Source of the DNA: DASXMX01 sp036794395
GTDB taxonomy: Bacteria > Planctomycetota > Phycisphaerae > Tepidisphaerales > Tepidisphaeraceae
Direction of reading: 5' to 3'
Assembly (NCBI GenBank): GCA_036794395.1
Contig: DAIRGS010000207.1
Coordinates: 1-12,754 of the forward strand
Length of the DNA: 12,754 nucleotides
Below are positions 1 to 5,897 of this stretch, piece by piece. The notes under the pieces were generated by a model. That model saw only the letters and a list, made by a program, of their open reading frames with translations. It did no database searches and was not told the origin of the DNA. A program made the position numbers and the translations under genes. The stretch's first letter is position 1; every line of letters begins with the position of its first letter.

Positions 1-65
1 AAGTCATTGGTCTAAACATGACTGCGCCTCTTCTCTACTCGACGTTAAATCTTTTTGTTTAAAGG

Positions 66-2816
66 TCAATCATCATCATCTTTCTTAGATGCGCGCGGCG
101 TTAGTGGCGGCGGGCCGTGCGGGGTGGCGGGCATTACCGAGTCATAACCCTTCACACTTTTCCAGATGATGTCGTTGAGGCGGTCGGCTGGGGCGGCGTC
201 GGCGTGCGCGAAATCCATTTTGCTTGATTCCTCCATCATCGCCTTTTGCTCGGGGCTGATGGGGGAGCGGGGGCCGTTGATGCCATTGGATTCCAGCAGA
301 ACGTTCGCGTCGGGAAGAATTGCTGTGAACGGGGCGTCATTGGCGGGCTTGGTGTCCCAATCGAGAATCGGCCCGGCAGTTGCGTCGTACTGGCACATGG
401 GGGGAAGACCCAGCAGCAGCTCCATTGTTTTGATCAGGCTGACCGTATTGTGAAATGCGTGGTCGACGCTATTGGCTTTAATCCATGGGCTGATGACGTA
501 GCAGGTCGATCGGTGGGTGTCGACGTGATCGGGGCCGTCCTGGGCGTCGTCTTCCACGATGAAAATTGCCGTGGATTGCCAGATCGGGCTCTTGCTGATC
601 TTCTCGACCAATTGCCCGACCGCGTAGTCGTTGTCGGCGACCATCGATTTTGGCGTATGCTGTGTTGGATTGGTCCCCATGGTGTGGTCGGTGCAGAATC
701 GTATCGTCATGAACGCGGGGACCGATGCGCCGTCCGGTGATTTGGCCAGCATTTGATCGAACTCCCGTTTCCATTCTGAATACCGGCTGGGCGCCTCATA
801 CTTTCCGAATTTGCGCATGGGCCGGAAGTATTTCTCGTTCCCGGTTTGTTTGGCCAGGATCATGCGGGCTTCGCTGTCGGGGTAATTTAGATCGAACCGC
901 CGGAAGTCGACATCGCTGATGCCGTCCAGATCGTGGCCACCGGGCTGAAGTCCAACTGAATTGGGGTAGTTGTCGGCAATGACGATGGTCTTGCCATTGC
1001 GAATTTCGTCGGAAAGGAAGAAACCGTAATTGCGATAGGAAAGTCCGTGCTTGCGAACCAGGTCCCAGATGTGGCCGCCCGGCGCTTCGGCGACATCCGG
1101 CACCGCCTTGGCGCCATCTTTGTACTTGGGATCCTGCGAGAGCGGTTTGCCATCAGGCCCGTTGGCGGGAAAGCCGCCGGTCGGAAATTGATCGACCTGG
1201 CCTTCGTAATCGTACGTTCGACCACGACTGCTGTAAGAGTACGGCACATTGCGAATCGTGTATTCGTTGGCATGGGCCTGGGTTGTCCATGTCCAGCCGT
1301 CGCCGCTCACTTCGCCGCAATCGTAAAAGTTATCGAGCAGCACGAAGCGCTCCGCGATCGCATGCTGATTGGGCGTGATGGACTTGCCAAATAGCGCCCG
1401 TGACGGATCTCCGTTCCCTTGCGGCACATCGCCCAGAACCTGGTCGTACGAGCGATTTTCCTTCACAATGTAGATCACGTGCTTGATCTTGCCGGCTTGG
1501 AGGCCGATGTCTTTCAGCGGATTTTCCGCCCGCAGATATCGGGGCGTGAGCCGAGCCAACTCCATCACCCTTTTGGTCTGGGCAGCTAATTCGGCCTTGG
1601 CCGGCAGCGGAAGGGTGATCACGTTCCCTTCAAGAACATTCAGCGGCGACTGATGGCGGGCTTTCTGTGTTGCCGGTGGGTTGGGCGTGCGAGCGGTTGT
1701 GCCCTTGGCATTGGCCACGAGGATGTTTTTGCCGTCCGGAGTAGCAACCACTGAGGTGGGGTACCAACCTGCGGGTAGGTAGCCATCGACTTCGCGATCG
1801 GCGATATCGACGATCGCCACGGCGTTCATATCGCCAAGGGTCACGTACAGCCGGTTCTCGTTGGTGGCTAGCGCAAGGCCATTGGGTGTCGCGCCGGTTA
1901 CGTCTTTCGCGATCTCCGGTCGCAGGAGCACGGTGCCGGCAATGGTGTCGGTTCGCGTATCTACGATCGAGACGGTGTCGCTCTGGGCATTGGCGACAAA
2001 TAAACGCGCCTGTGCCTTATCGAGCAGCATTGCTACCGGATGCGATCCGGTTGAAAGCGTGGCAACTTGTTTGGGCTGGGCGGGATTGGACGTGTCGAGC
2101 ACGTACACCGCCGAGTCGCGCTGGCTGGCCACGTACAACTTGCTTCCATCCTTCAGCACCGCCACCGCCATCGGAAAGTTCGGCGTGCCGCCGAAGCTCT
2201 CGGTAAACTCGAAACGACCGATTTCCTTCTTCTCCGCGGTGTCGTAAATCGCGATGCTGCCCGGCAGCTTAAATGCCAGAGGACCCACGCCGTGGTTGTC
2301 GTTGTTGGCAACATATAGATGGCCCTTGGCGTCGACCGCCAGGCCAGAGGGAAAGTCACCCTTGCGCGTTGTGATCGCGTCGCGTCGCGTCAGTTCGCCA
2401 TCGGCGTTCATTCCAACCACCAGCACCGAATCGGCCGCACCTTGAGCGGCGTAGAGCGTCTGATCCGGGCCAAATGCCAGGCCGTAATAGAGCCCATTTG
2501 TCGGCTTCACCAGCGATTTCGCCAACTCCAGATGCGAGACACCCACGCCATCGGAGGTCCGGATCGACCACAACGCCTGGCGATACCCCTGATCGGTCGA
2601 GATCGCGAACTTTCCATCGGGGCTCGCGATCATGTTGATCGGAACGCTGCCCACGTTCTGGCTGGCAGTGGAATGGGGATCGATCGATTTTCCCGTAACG
2701 AGGGGCGGAACGTCCGGACGATTGGTTGCATCGGTTCGCGGCGCGGTCGAACCTCCGCAACCGCCGACGCACGTCTCGACGCACATGATCAACAACAATG
2801 CACAGATACTTCGCAT
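66..2816 (-). CDS. Lipoprotein: YncE-like beta-propeller fused to phosphoesterase (alkaline phosphatase family) domain
   Basis: The 916-residue product starts at the ATG at 2814-2816. An AGGGAG ribosome binding site lies six to seven bases upstream, and the start places a lipoprotein signal at the N-terminus (MRSICALLL, then lipobox VGGC with C20 as the lipidation site). A longer frame opens at 2912 but would bury this signal. Residues of about 60-400 contain YVTN/YncE-type propeller strands (for example KLYVASQRDSAVYVLD, RLFVANAQSDTVSIVD). Residues of about 440-860 form a phosphoesterase domain of the PF04185 type, with ENRSYD at 453-458 and the metal-site segment EDDAQDGPDHVDTHR at 755-769. 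The protein ends in KKDDDD. By family it should hydrolyse phosphate esters on the periplasmic side of a membrane; the substrate is unknown. The same two-domain architecture is found in other environmental bacteria. It is divergent from the Uma2 gene, with 77 bp between the starts. I am confident of the domains, less so of the substrate. Confidence 0.9.
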   Translation of the reverse strand: MRSICALLLIMCVETCVGGCGGSTAPRTDATNRPDVPPLVTGKSIDPHSTASQNVGSVPINMIASPDGKFAISTDQGYRQALWSIRTSDGVGVSHLELAKSLVKPTNGLYYGLAFGPDQTLYAAQGAADSVLVVGMNADGELTRRDAITTRKGDFPSGLAVDAKGHLYVANNDNHGVGPLAFKLPGSIAIYDTAEKKEIGRFEFTESFGGTPNFPMAVAVLKDGSKLYVASQRDSAVYVLDTSNPAQPKQVATLSTGSHPVAMLLDKAQARLFVANAQSDTVSIVDTRTDTIAGTVLLRPEIAKDVTGATPNGLALATNENRLYVTLGDMNAVAIVDIADREVDGYLPAGWYPTSVVATPDGKNILVANAKGTTARTPNPPATQKARHQSPLNVLEGNVITLPLPAKAELAAQTKRVMELARLTPRYLRAENPLKDIGLQAGKIKHVIYIVKENRSYDQVLGDVPQGNGDPSRALFGKSITPNQHAIAERFVLLDNFYDCGEVSGDGWTWTTQAHANEYTIRNVPYSYSSRGRTYDYEGQVDQFPTGGFPANGPDGKPLSQDPKYKDGAKAVPDVAEAPGGHIWDLVRKHGLSYRNYGFFLSDEIRNGKTIVIADNYPNSVGLQPGGHDLDGISDVDFRRFDLNYPDSEARMILAKQTGNEKYFRPMRKFGKYEAPSRYSEWKREFDQMLAKSPDGASVPAFMTIRFCTDHTMGTNPTQHTPKSMVADNDYAVGQLVEKISKSPIWQSTAIFIVEDDAQDGPDHVDTHRSTCYVISPWIKANSVDHAFHNTVSLIKTMELLLGLPPMCQYDATAGPILDWDTKPANDAPFTAILPDANVLLESNGINGPRSPISPEQKAMMEESSKMDFAHADAAPADRLNDIIWKSVKGYDSVMPATPHGPPPLTPRASKKDDDD

Positions 2817-2866
2817 ACTTGGCTCCCTATTGGCGAACAGACACAAGCGATCTCCAGGGGCGGAGA

Positions 2867-2875
2867 TGGTATAAT
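2867..2875 (+). promoter_or_regulatory. Extended -10 promoter element for the Uma2 gene
   Basis: TGGTATAAT is a perfect -10 hexamer (2870-2875) preceded by the TGn extension. It lies 18 bases upstream of the ATG at 2894. No good -35 box is visible at 16-18 bases, which suits an extended -10 promoter. Transcription would begin near 2882, so the leader would be very short and would barely include the GAGGTG ribosome binding site (2882-2887). That short leader is a reason for doubt. Confidence 0.45.
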
Positions 2876-2893
2876 GCAATTGAGGTGTTTTCG

Positions 2894-3469
2894 ATGCAGA
2901 CAGCAGTGCCACGTGTGCGGCGGTGGACCTACGACGAGTTTTCCAGGCTCGCCGACCTCGGTTTTTTCCGCGGCCGCCGCGTCGAACTGATCGGCGGGAG
3001 GATCATCGAATTGGCCCCACAACGCGACATTCATAGCGCAGCCGTCGCCCTTACCCAAAGCGCCCTGACTGCCTGTTACGGAAGCGCGTTCTGGATCCGG
3101 GTCCAATTTCCTCTGGCCATGGGCAAAGGTTCTGGCCCCGAGCCCGACCTTTCCGTCGTACCGGGTTCCCCGCGCGATTACGTTGGCACCGGACATCCTA
3201 CGACGGCACTGCTCGTCGTGGAGGTCAGCGATACGACCCTCCGCTATGACCGCCGCACGAAGGGCGGGCTCTACGCAAAACATGGTATCCAGGATTACTG
3301 GATCGTGAACCTCATCGACCGGGTGGTCGAGGTATATCGCGATCCAATTTCTGATCTTGAGCACCCCTTCCGACACCGCTACGACTCCGTGACCCATTTC
3401 TCCCCCGGCCAGTCGATTTCCGCCCCGAGCGCGACGGGCCAAGTCCATGTCAGTGATCTACTCCCTTGA
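2894..3469 (+). CDS. Uma2 family protein (DUF820, PD-(D/E)XK nuclease-like fold)
   Basis: The 191-residue product starts at the ATG at 2894, which has GAGGTG six bases upstream. An earlier in-frame start at 2798 would overlap the divergent lipoprotein gene and adds no family-like sequence. The N-terminus (WTYDEFSRL) and VELIGGRIIEL at 30-40 are typical of Uma2 proteins. The putative metal-binding core has D85 in PEPD, E110 in VVEVSD and K123, followed by YAKHGIQDYWIVN. This is the D-ExxxxD-K pattern of the family's PD-(D/E)XK-like fold. Uma2 proteins are abundant in cyanobacteria and planctomycetes and are annotated as endonucleases, but their cellular role is not established. All expected catalytic residues are present, so the gene looks intact. 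An 80-residue gene follows after 16 bases and is probably co-transcribed. Confidence 0.85.
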   Translation: MQTAVPRVRRWTYDEFSRLADLGFFRGRRVELIGGRIIELAPQRDIHSAAVALTQSALTACYGSAFWIRVQFPLAMGKGSGPEPDLSVVPGSPRDYVGTGHPTTALLVVEVSDTTLRYDRRTKGGLYAKHGIQDYWIVNLIDRVVEVYRDPISDLEHPFRHRYDSVTHFSPGQSISAPSATGQVHVSDLLP

Positions 3470-3485
3470 AAAGGAACCCACATTC

Positions 3486-3728
3486 ATGCCGGCAACCGAT
3501 GAAGATCTGAAGAAGGCCCTGAAAGCTTTCAAAAAACGTATCAAGCTCACCAGGCTCGATGATGAATCACGGATCGGCCATGGGCCGATGAGCGGGGGCG
3601 AGAAAGAAAAGATCATGTCCATCCAGCCGCCGTCAGGATTTGGGCGAGAAATCTGGGAAGAGCTTGCGGAGAAGGGCTTCCTGAAACGCGATGGGATCGG
3701 GTTTTATGAGTTGGTTGAGGGGAGGTAG
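3486..3728 (+). CDS. Small conserved-looking protein of unknown function, downstream of Uma2
   Basis: The 80-residue product starts at the ATG at 3486, with AAGGA at 3471-3475. An in-frame ATG at 3447 lies inside the Uma2 gene, has no clear ribosome binding site and is less likely. The protein is charged and soluble. It has a lysine-rich helical N-terminus (ATDEDLKKALKAFKKRIKLT), then a Gly/Ser segment (GHGPMSGGEKEKI), then IQPPSGFGREIWEELAEKGFLK and a short strand before the stop. From memory it resembles a family of roughly 80-residue hypothetical proteins frequent in planctomycetes, with a shared LTRLDDES motif; this was not checked. The C-terminal part (EIWEELAEKGFL...GIGFYEL) resembles the end of a winged-helix-like fold, which is only an impression. 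It lies 16 bases after the Uma2 stop, so the two are likely one operon. No function is proposed. Confidence 0.75.
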   Translation: MPATDEDLKKALKAFKKRIKLTRLDDESRIGHGPMSGGEKEKIMSIQPPSGFGREIWEELAEKGFLKRDGIGFYELVEGR

Positions 3729-3743
3729 GAGCGCCGACGGATG

Positions 3744-4181
3744 TTAGGGACGCGCGGGCAGTGAAGCCAGATATCCACCTGCAACGATCAAAAGCACACC
3801 CACCCAGTTCCACGCGCCGGGCTTATCGCCCAGGAATAGCACCGCCAGAACCACCGCAAAGGGCATGCTCAGTTTGTCGATTGGGGCGACCTGCGAAACA
3901 TGGCCCAGCTGAATGGCGCGGAAGTAGAACAGCCACGAGACCGCGCCCGCGACGCCCGACAGGATGATCATCAAGATCGCCCTGCCATGAAGCGTGGCGA
4001 CCTTTGGAAGCACGCCCATGACGCCGCACACGCCAACGAGGAATGCCGTCATCACCACGCTGCGAACGGCCGTGGCGAGATTGGAATCCACCTCGGCCAT
4101 CCCGAGCTTGCCGAAGATACCGACGAACGCCGCGGAGACGGCCGAAAGCAGCGCGTAAGCCAGCCATCTGGGAAGGTGCAT
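3744..4181 (-). CDS. Single-domain EamA family (drug/metabolite transporter superfamily) membrane protein
   Basis: The 145-residue product has about five hydrophobic segments (near residues 5-25, 35-58, 68-90, 95-117 and 122-141), separated by short loops. The C-terminal half matches the EamA signature: YFRAIQLGHVSQVAPIDKLS, then AVLFLGDKPGAWNWVGVLLI. The length is that of the half-size EamA proteins that carry one EamA repeat, not the ten-helix DMT transporters. These proteins sit in the inner membrane and probably act as dimers; the substrate cannot be read from sequence. The ATG at 4179-4181 is the only sensible start but has no strong ribosome binding site. The gene converges on the Uma2 operon, with 15 bases between stop codons and no obvious terminator hairpin. 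Confidence 0.85.
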   Translation of the reverse strand: MHLPRWLAYALLSAVSAAFVGIFGKLGMAEVDSNLATAVRSVVMTAFLVGVCGVMGVLPKVATLHGRAILMIILSGVAGAVSWLFYFRAIQLGHVSQVAPIDKLSMPFAVVLAVLFLGDKPGAWNWVGVLLIVAGGYLASLPARP

Positions 4182-4203
4182 AATTGAGGTGCCAGGCCGT
4201 TTT

Positions 4204-4383
4204 TAGCCCGGATTATTCACCGCAGAGACGCCGAGACGCAGAGAATTCAGCAGGAGCAAGAGCTTATATGCAAAATCGCAAGGTAGTTTGTCGCGCACGT
4301 TGCGCAGCTCTCACGTCTTGTTCCTCTGGTGTTTTCTCTGCGATCTCCGCGGCTCTGCGGTGAATCATGAATTTTCCGGGTTA
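4204..4383. repeat. Long imperfect palindromic intergenic repeat (CACCGCAGAG type) touching the fabI stop codon
   Basis: A left arm at 4215-4245 (begins ATTCACCGCAGAG, ends CGCAGAGAA) is the near-complete reverse complement of a right arm at 4334-4365. About 28 of 32 positions pair, with one bulge. Outside it, TAGCCCGGA at 4204-4212 is mirrored by TTCCGGGTTA at 4374-4383, which includes the fabI stop. Inside it, CAGCAGGAGCAAGA (4248-4261) pairs with 4316-4328 with one bulge, and GCGCA-CGT-TGCGC (4293-4305) makes a small apical hairpin. The whole could fold into one long hairpin of roughly 180 bases. From memory, phrases like CACCGCAGAGACGCAGAG occur as dispersed repeats in many environmental genomes; this was not verified. 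It could be a MITE-like or REP-like element, and it would also form a structured 3' end on the fabI transcript. Confidence 0.75.
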
Positions 4384-5160
4384 GACGCCGACGATATTGA
4401 ACCCGCCGTCGACGTAGATATTTTCGCCGGTAATCCCGTTGGAATAATCGCTGAGCAGGAAGACGCCGGTCCTGCCAACTTCCTCGGGTTCGATGTTGCG
4501 CTTCAGCGGTGATTTGTTCGCGGCATGCGCGAACATCTCGTCGATGCCCCCCACCGCCATCGCGCTGAGTGTTCGAACCGGGCCAGCCGAGAGGGTGTTT
4601 ACGCGGATTTTTTTCTCGCCGAGCTCCAGCGCCAGATACCGCGCCGTTGATTCAAGCGCCGCCTTGGCGACGCCCATCACGTTGTAGCCCGGCACGGCCT
4701 TTTCGCTGCCGAGGTAAGTGAGCGCGATGATTGATCCGCCATTGGGCATGAGCGGCACTGCGGCGCGAGTGAGACCGATCAGGCTGTACGCGCTGACATC
4801 CAGGGCCTGTCTGAAAACCTCGCGCGTGGTCGTGATGAAATTGCCGATCTTGAGATAGTTGCGATCGGCGAAGGCCAGGCTGTGAACCACGAAATCGATG
4901 GTGCCAAATTGCTCGCGGGCCGCGGCGAAGAATTTTTCAATGTCTTCGTCCTTGGCGACGTCGCAGGGGTAGAGCCATTCCTGACCGAACCCGCCCTCTT
5001 CCATCGCCTTGCGAACCCGCCGTTCCATTTTATCCAGCGGCAGAAAACCGAATCCGCACTTGGCCCCCTGCTTTATCGCCTCGTTGGCAATGTGCCACGC
5101 GATGCTCCGATCGTTGGCCACACTGAGAATCAATCCTTTTTTCCCATCAAGCAATCCCAT
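4381..5160 (-). CDS. fabI: Enoyl-[acyl-carrier-protein] reductase (NADH), FabI
   Basis: The 259-residue product has the length and full pattern of FabI, a cytoplasmic short-chain dehydrogenase that reduces the enoyl-ACP double bond in the last step of each fatty acid elongation cycle. The start MGLLDGKKGLILSVANDRSI is the usual FabI N-terminus and is preceded by GGAGG about five bases upstream. The frame is open further upstream to 5331, but that part crosses a palindromic repeat and is not FabI-like. The catalytic pair Y159 and K166 lies in YNVMGVAK, with the second conserved tyrosine at 149 (TYLGSEKAVPG). HSLAFA and NTLSAGPVRT are also as expected, and the C-terminal SNGITGENIYVDGG matches the family. 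The position equivalent to E. coli Gly93 is Ala, common in other FabI proteins. No other fatty acid gene lies nearby, so it appears monocistronic. Confidence 0.96.
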   Translation of the reverse strand: MGLLDGKKGLILSVANDRSIAWHIANEAIKQGAKCGFGFLPLDKMERRVRKAMEEGGFGQEWLYPCDVAKDEDIEKFFAAAREQFGTIDFVVHSLAFADRNYLKIGNFITTTREVFRQALDVSAYSLIGLTRAAVPLMPNGGSIIALTYLGSEKAVPGYNVMGVAKAALESTARYLALELGEKKIRVNTLSAGPVRTLSAMAVGGIDEMFAHAANKSPLKRNIEPEEVGRTGVFLLSDYSNGITGENIYVDGGFNIVGV

Positions 5161-5260
5161 GATACCTCCAATGGAGATCAAGCTTAGTGAGAATGAGGGG
5201 GCGGTGGCAAGGCGGGGCGGGGTGGGATGCGCATCGAAATCGGAGTCGGCTTGAAAAGAG

Positions 5261-5335
5261 ACGCGTGAAGACGTGAAACGTGAAAAGAGAACTCGCATCC
5301 TCTTACCACGTTTCACATCTTCACGTTTCACGCGC
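5261..5335. repeat. Palindromic repeat built from ACGTGAA-like heptamers
   Basis: The left arm at 5261-5289 (ACGCGTGAAGACGTGAAACG onward, ending AAAGAG) pairs with the right arm at 5300-5335 (starts CTCTTACCACGTTTCAC, ends TTTCACGCGC), around a ten-base loop (5290-5299). The right arm carries one extra seven-base ACGTGAA unit on the reverse strand; apart from that gap the arms differ at only a few positions. The element lies between fabI and the coiled-coil gene, both read leftward. It could act as a transcript 3' structure for the coiled-coil gene or belong to a dispersed repeat family. There is no U-tract, so it is not a standard rho-independent terminator. Confidence 0.7.
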
Positions 5336-5360
5336 TAATTTTGCGTCGGACAAACTCGGC

Positions 5361-5657
5361 CTAAATATCTCCGACGAGCGCTTTCAGCAGCTCACGTTCA
5401 TTCAGCACGTTTCGAATATCGTGGAGGAGTTTGTCGGGGGATGAAACGTGGAGCAACTCCATGACCCGGGTCTGGGTCTCGGCCAAACGATTGCGATCGG
5501 CGCGAACACGGTCCAGCTCTGCCTGGAGCTCGCGATTGCGCGCGACGAGTACCGTTACATGAGCAGCGGGAGCAGGTTCATCCACAGCATGGATGTTAAT
5601 CGGAAAACCCGCGTCCTGAGAACCAGCGGAACAGTCGGGTCGCGCTTCGTTTGCCAT
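5361..5657 (-). CDS. Small coiled-coil protein of unknown function
   Basis: The predicted product is 98 residues from the ATG at 5655-5657 (MANEARPDCSAG). In-frame ATGs at 5693 and 5687 would add 12 or 10 residues; none of the three has a strong ribosome binding site, so the start is uncertain. The first 35 residues are polar and probably disordered. From about residue 36 the sequence is strongly helical with heptad-like spacing (VARNRELQAELDRVRADRNR, then LAETQTRVMELLHV), and a second amphipathic helix follows near the C-terminus (LLHDIRNVLNERELLKALV). There is no signal peptide or membrane segment, so it should be cytoplasmic. I do not recognise the family. It stands alone between two repeats or hairpins, and the dyad GTTGCATAAC lies just upstream of its start. 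The helical pattern and codon structure support a real gene, though the function is unknown. Confidence 0.6.
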   Translation of the reverse strand: MANEARPDCSAGSQDAGFPINIHAVDEPAPAAHVTVLVARNRELQAELDRVRADRNRLAETQTRVMELLHVSSPDKLLHDIRNVLNERELLKALVGDI

Positions 5658-5834
5658 GCTTGTCCGTGTGACGAATGTATGTTGCATAACCATGGGTGGG
5701 GTTGGTACGCCTTCAAACTCCGGTCCTACGCCATGACCGGCTTAAGAAAACGTTAGCAAACATCGTGCGAACGACCAAAAACTTAGTCAAATCCACGGAA
5801 TTGACGGAATTATGGGGGTAGAGGGCGTCAAAAC

Positions 5835-5857
5835 TGCGTCAATGCGACGCATTTTTT
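5835..5857. terminator. Hairpin with T-run, possible bidirectional terminator after the sulfatase gene
   Basis: TGCGTC (5835-5840) and GACGCA (5846-5851) form a six-base stem with a five-base loop, followed on the + strand by TTTTTT (5852-5857). No + strand gene ends here. Read on the minus strand, it lies about 45 bases after the sulfatase stop and is followed by GTTTTG, an acceptable but weaker tail. The A-run, stem and T-run layout suits a bidirectional terminator that mainly serves the sulfatase transcript. Confidence 0.5.
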
Positions 5858-5897
5858 GGGTTTCGCGAAAGAGCTACGCCACTTCGGACTATCCGGT

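Noticed and set aside
1..65. A terminator or gene end before the lipoprotein stop codon
   Set aside because: The stretch is AT-rich with a T-run but no hairpin stem was found, and it is too short to assign a gene.
166..740. Open + strand frames of 95 and 164 codons opposite the lipoprotein gene
   Set aside because: They are antisense to the conserved phosphoesterase domain, have no recognisable motifs or ribosome binding sites, and are explained by the GC-rich codon use of the real gene.
2319..2990. A 223-codon + strand frame
   Set aside because: It lies antisense to the propeller region and crosses the start of the Uma2 gene in another frame, and its translation has no family-like features.
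2789..3448. A 219-codon minus strand frame opposite the Uma2 gene
   Set aside because: The Uma2 frame shows conserved motifs and a good start, so this is its antisense shadow.
5161..5331. N-terminal extension of FabI by 57 residues
   Set aside because: The extension crosses a palindromic repeat, has no FabI homology, and the ATG at 5160 has a strong ribosome binding site and the standard FabI N-terminus.
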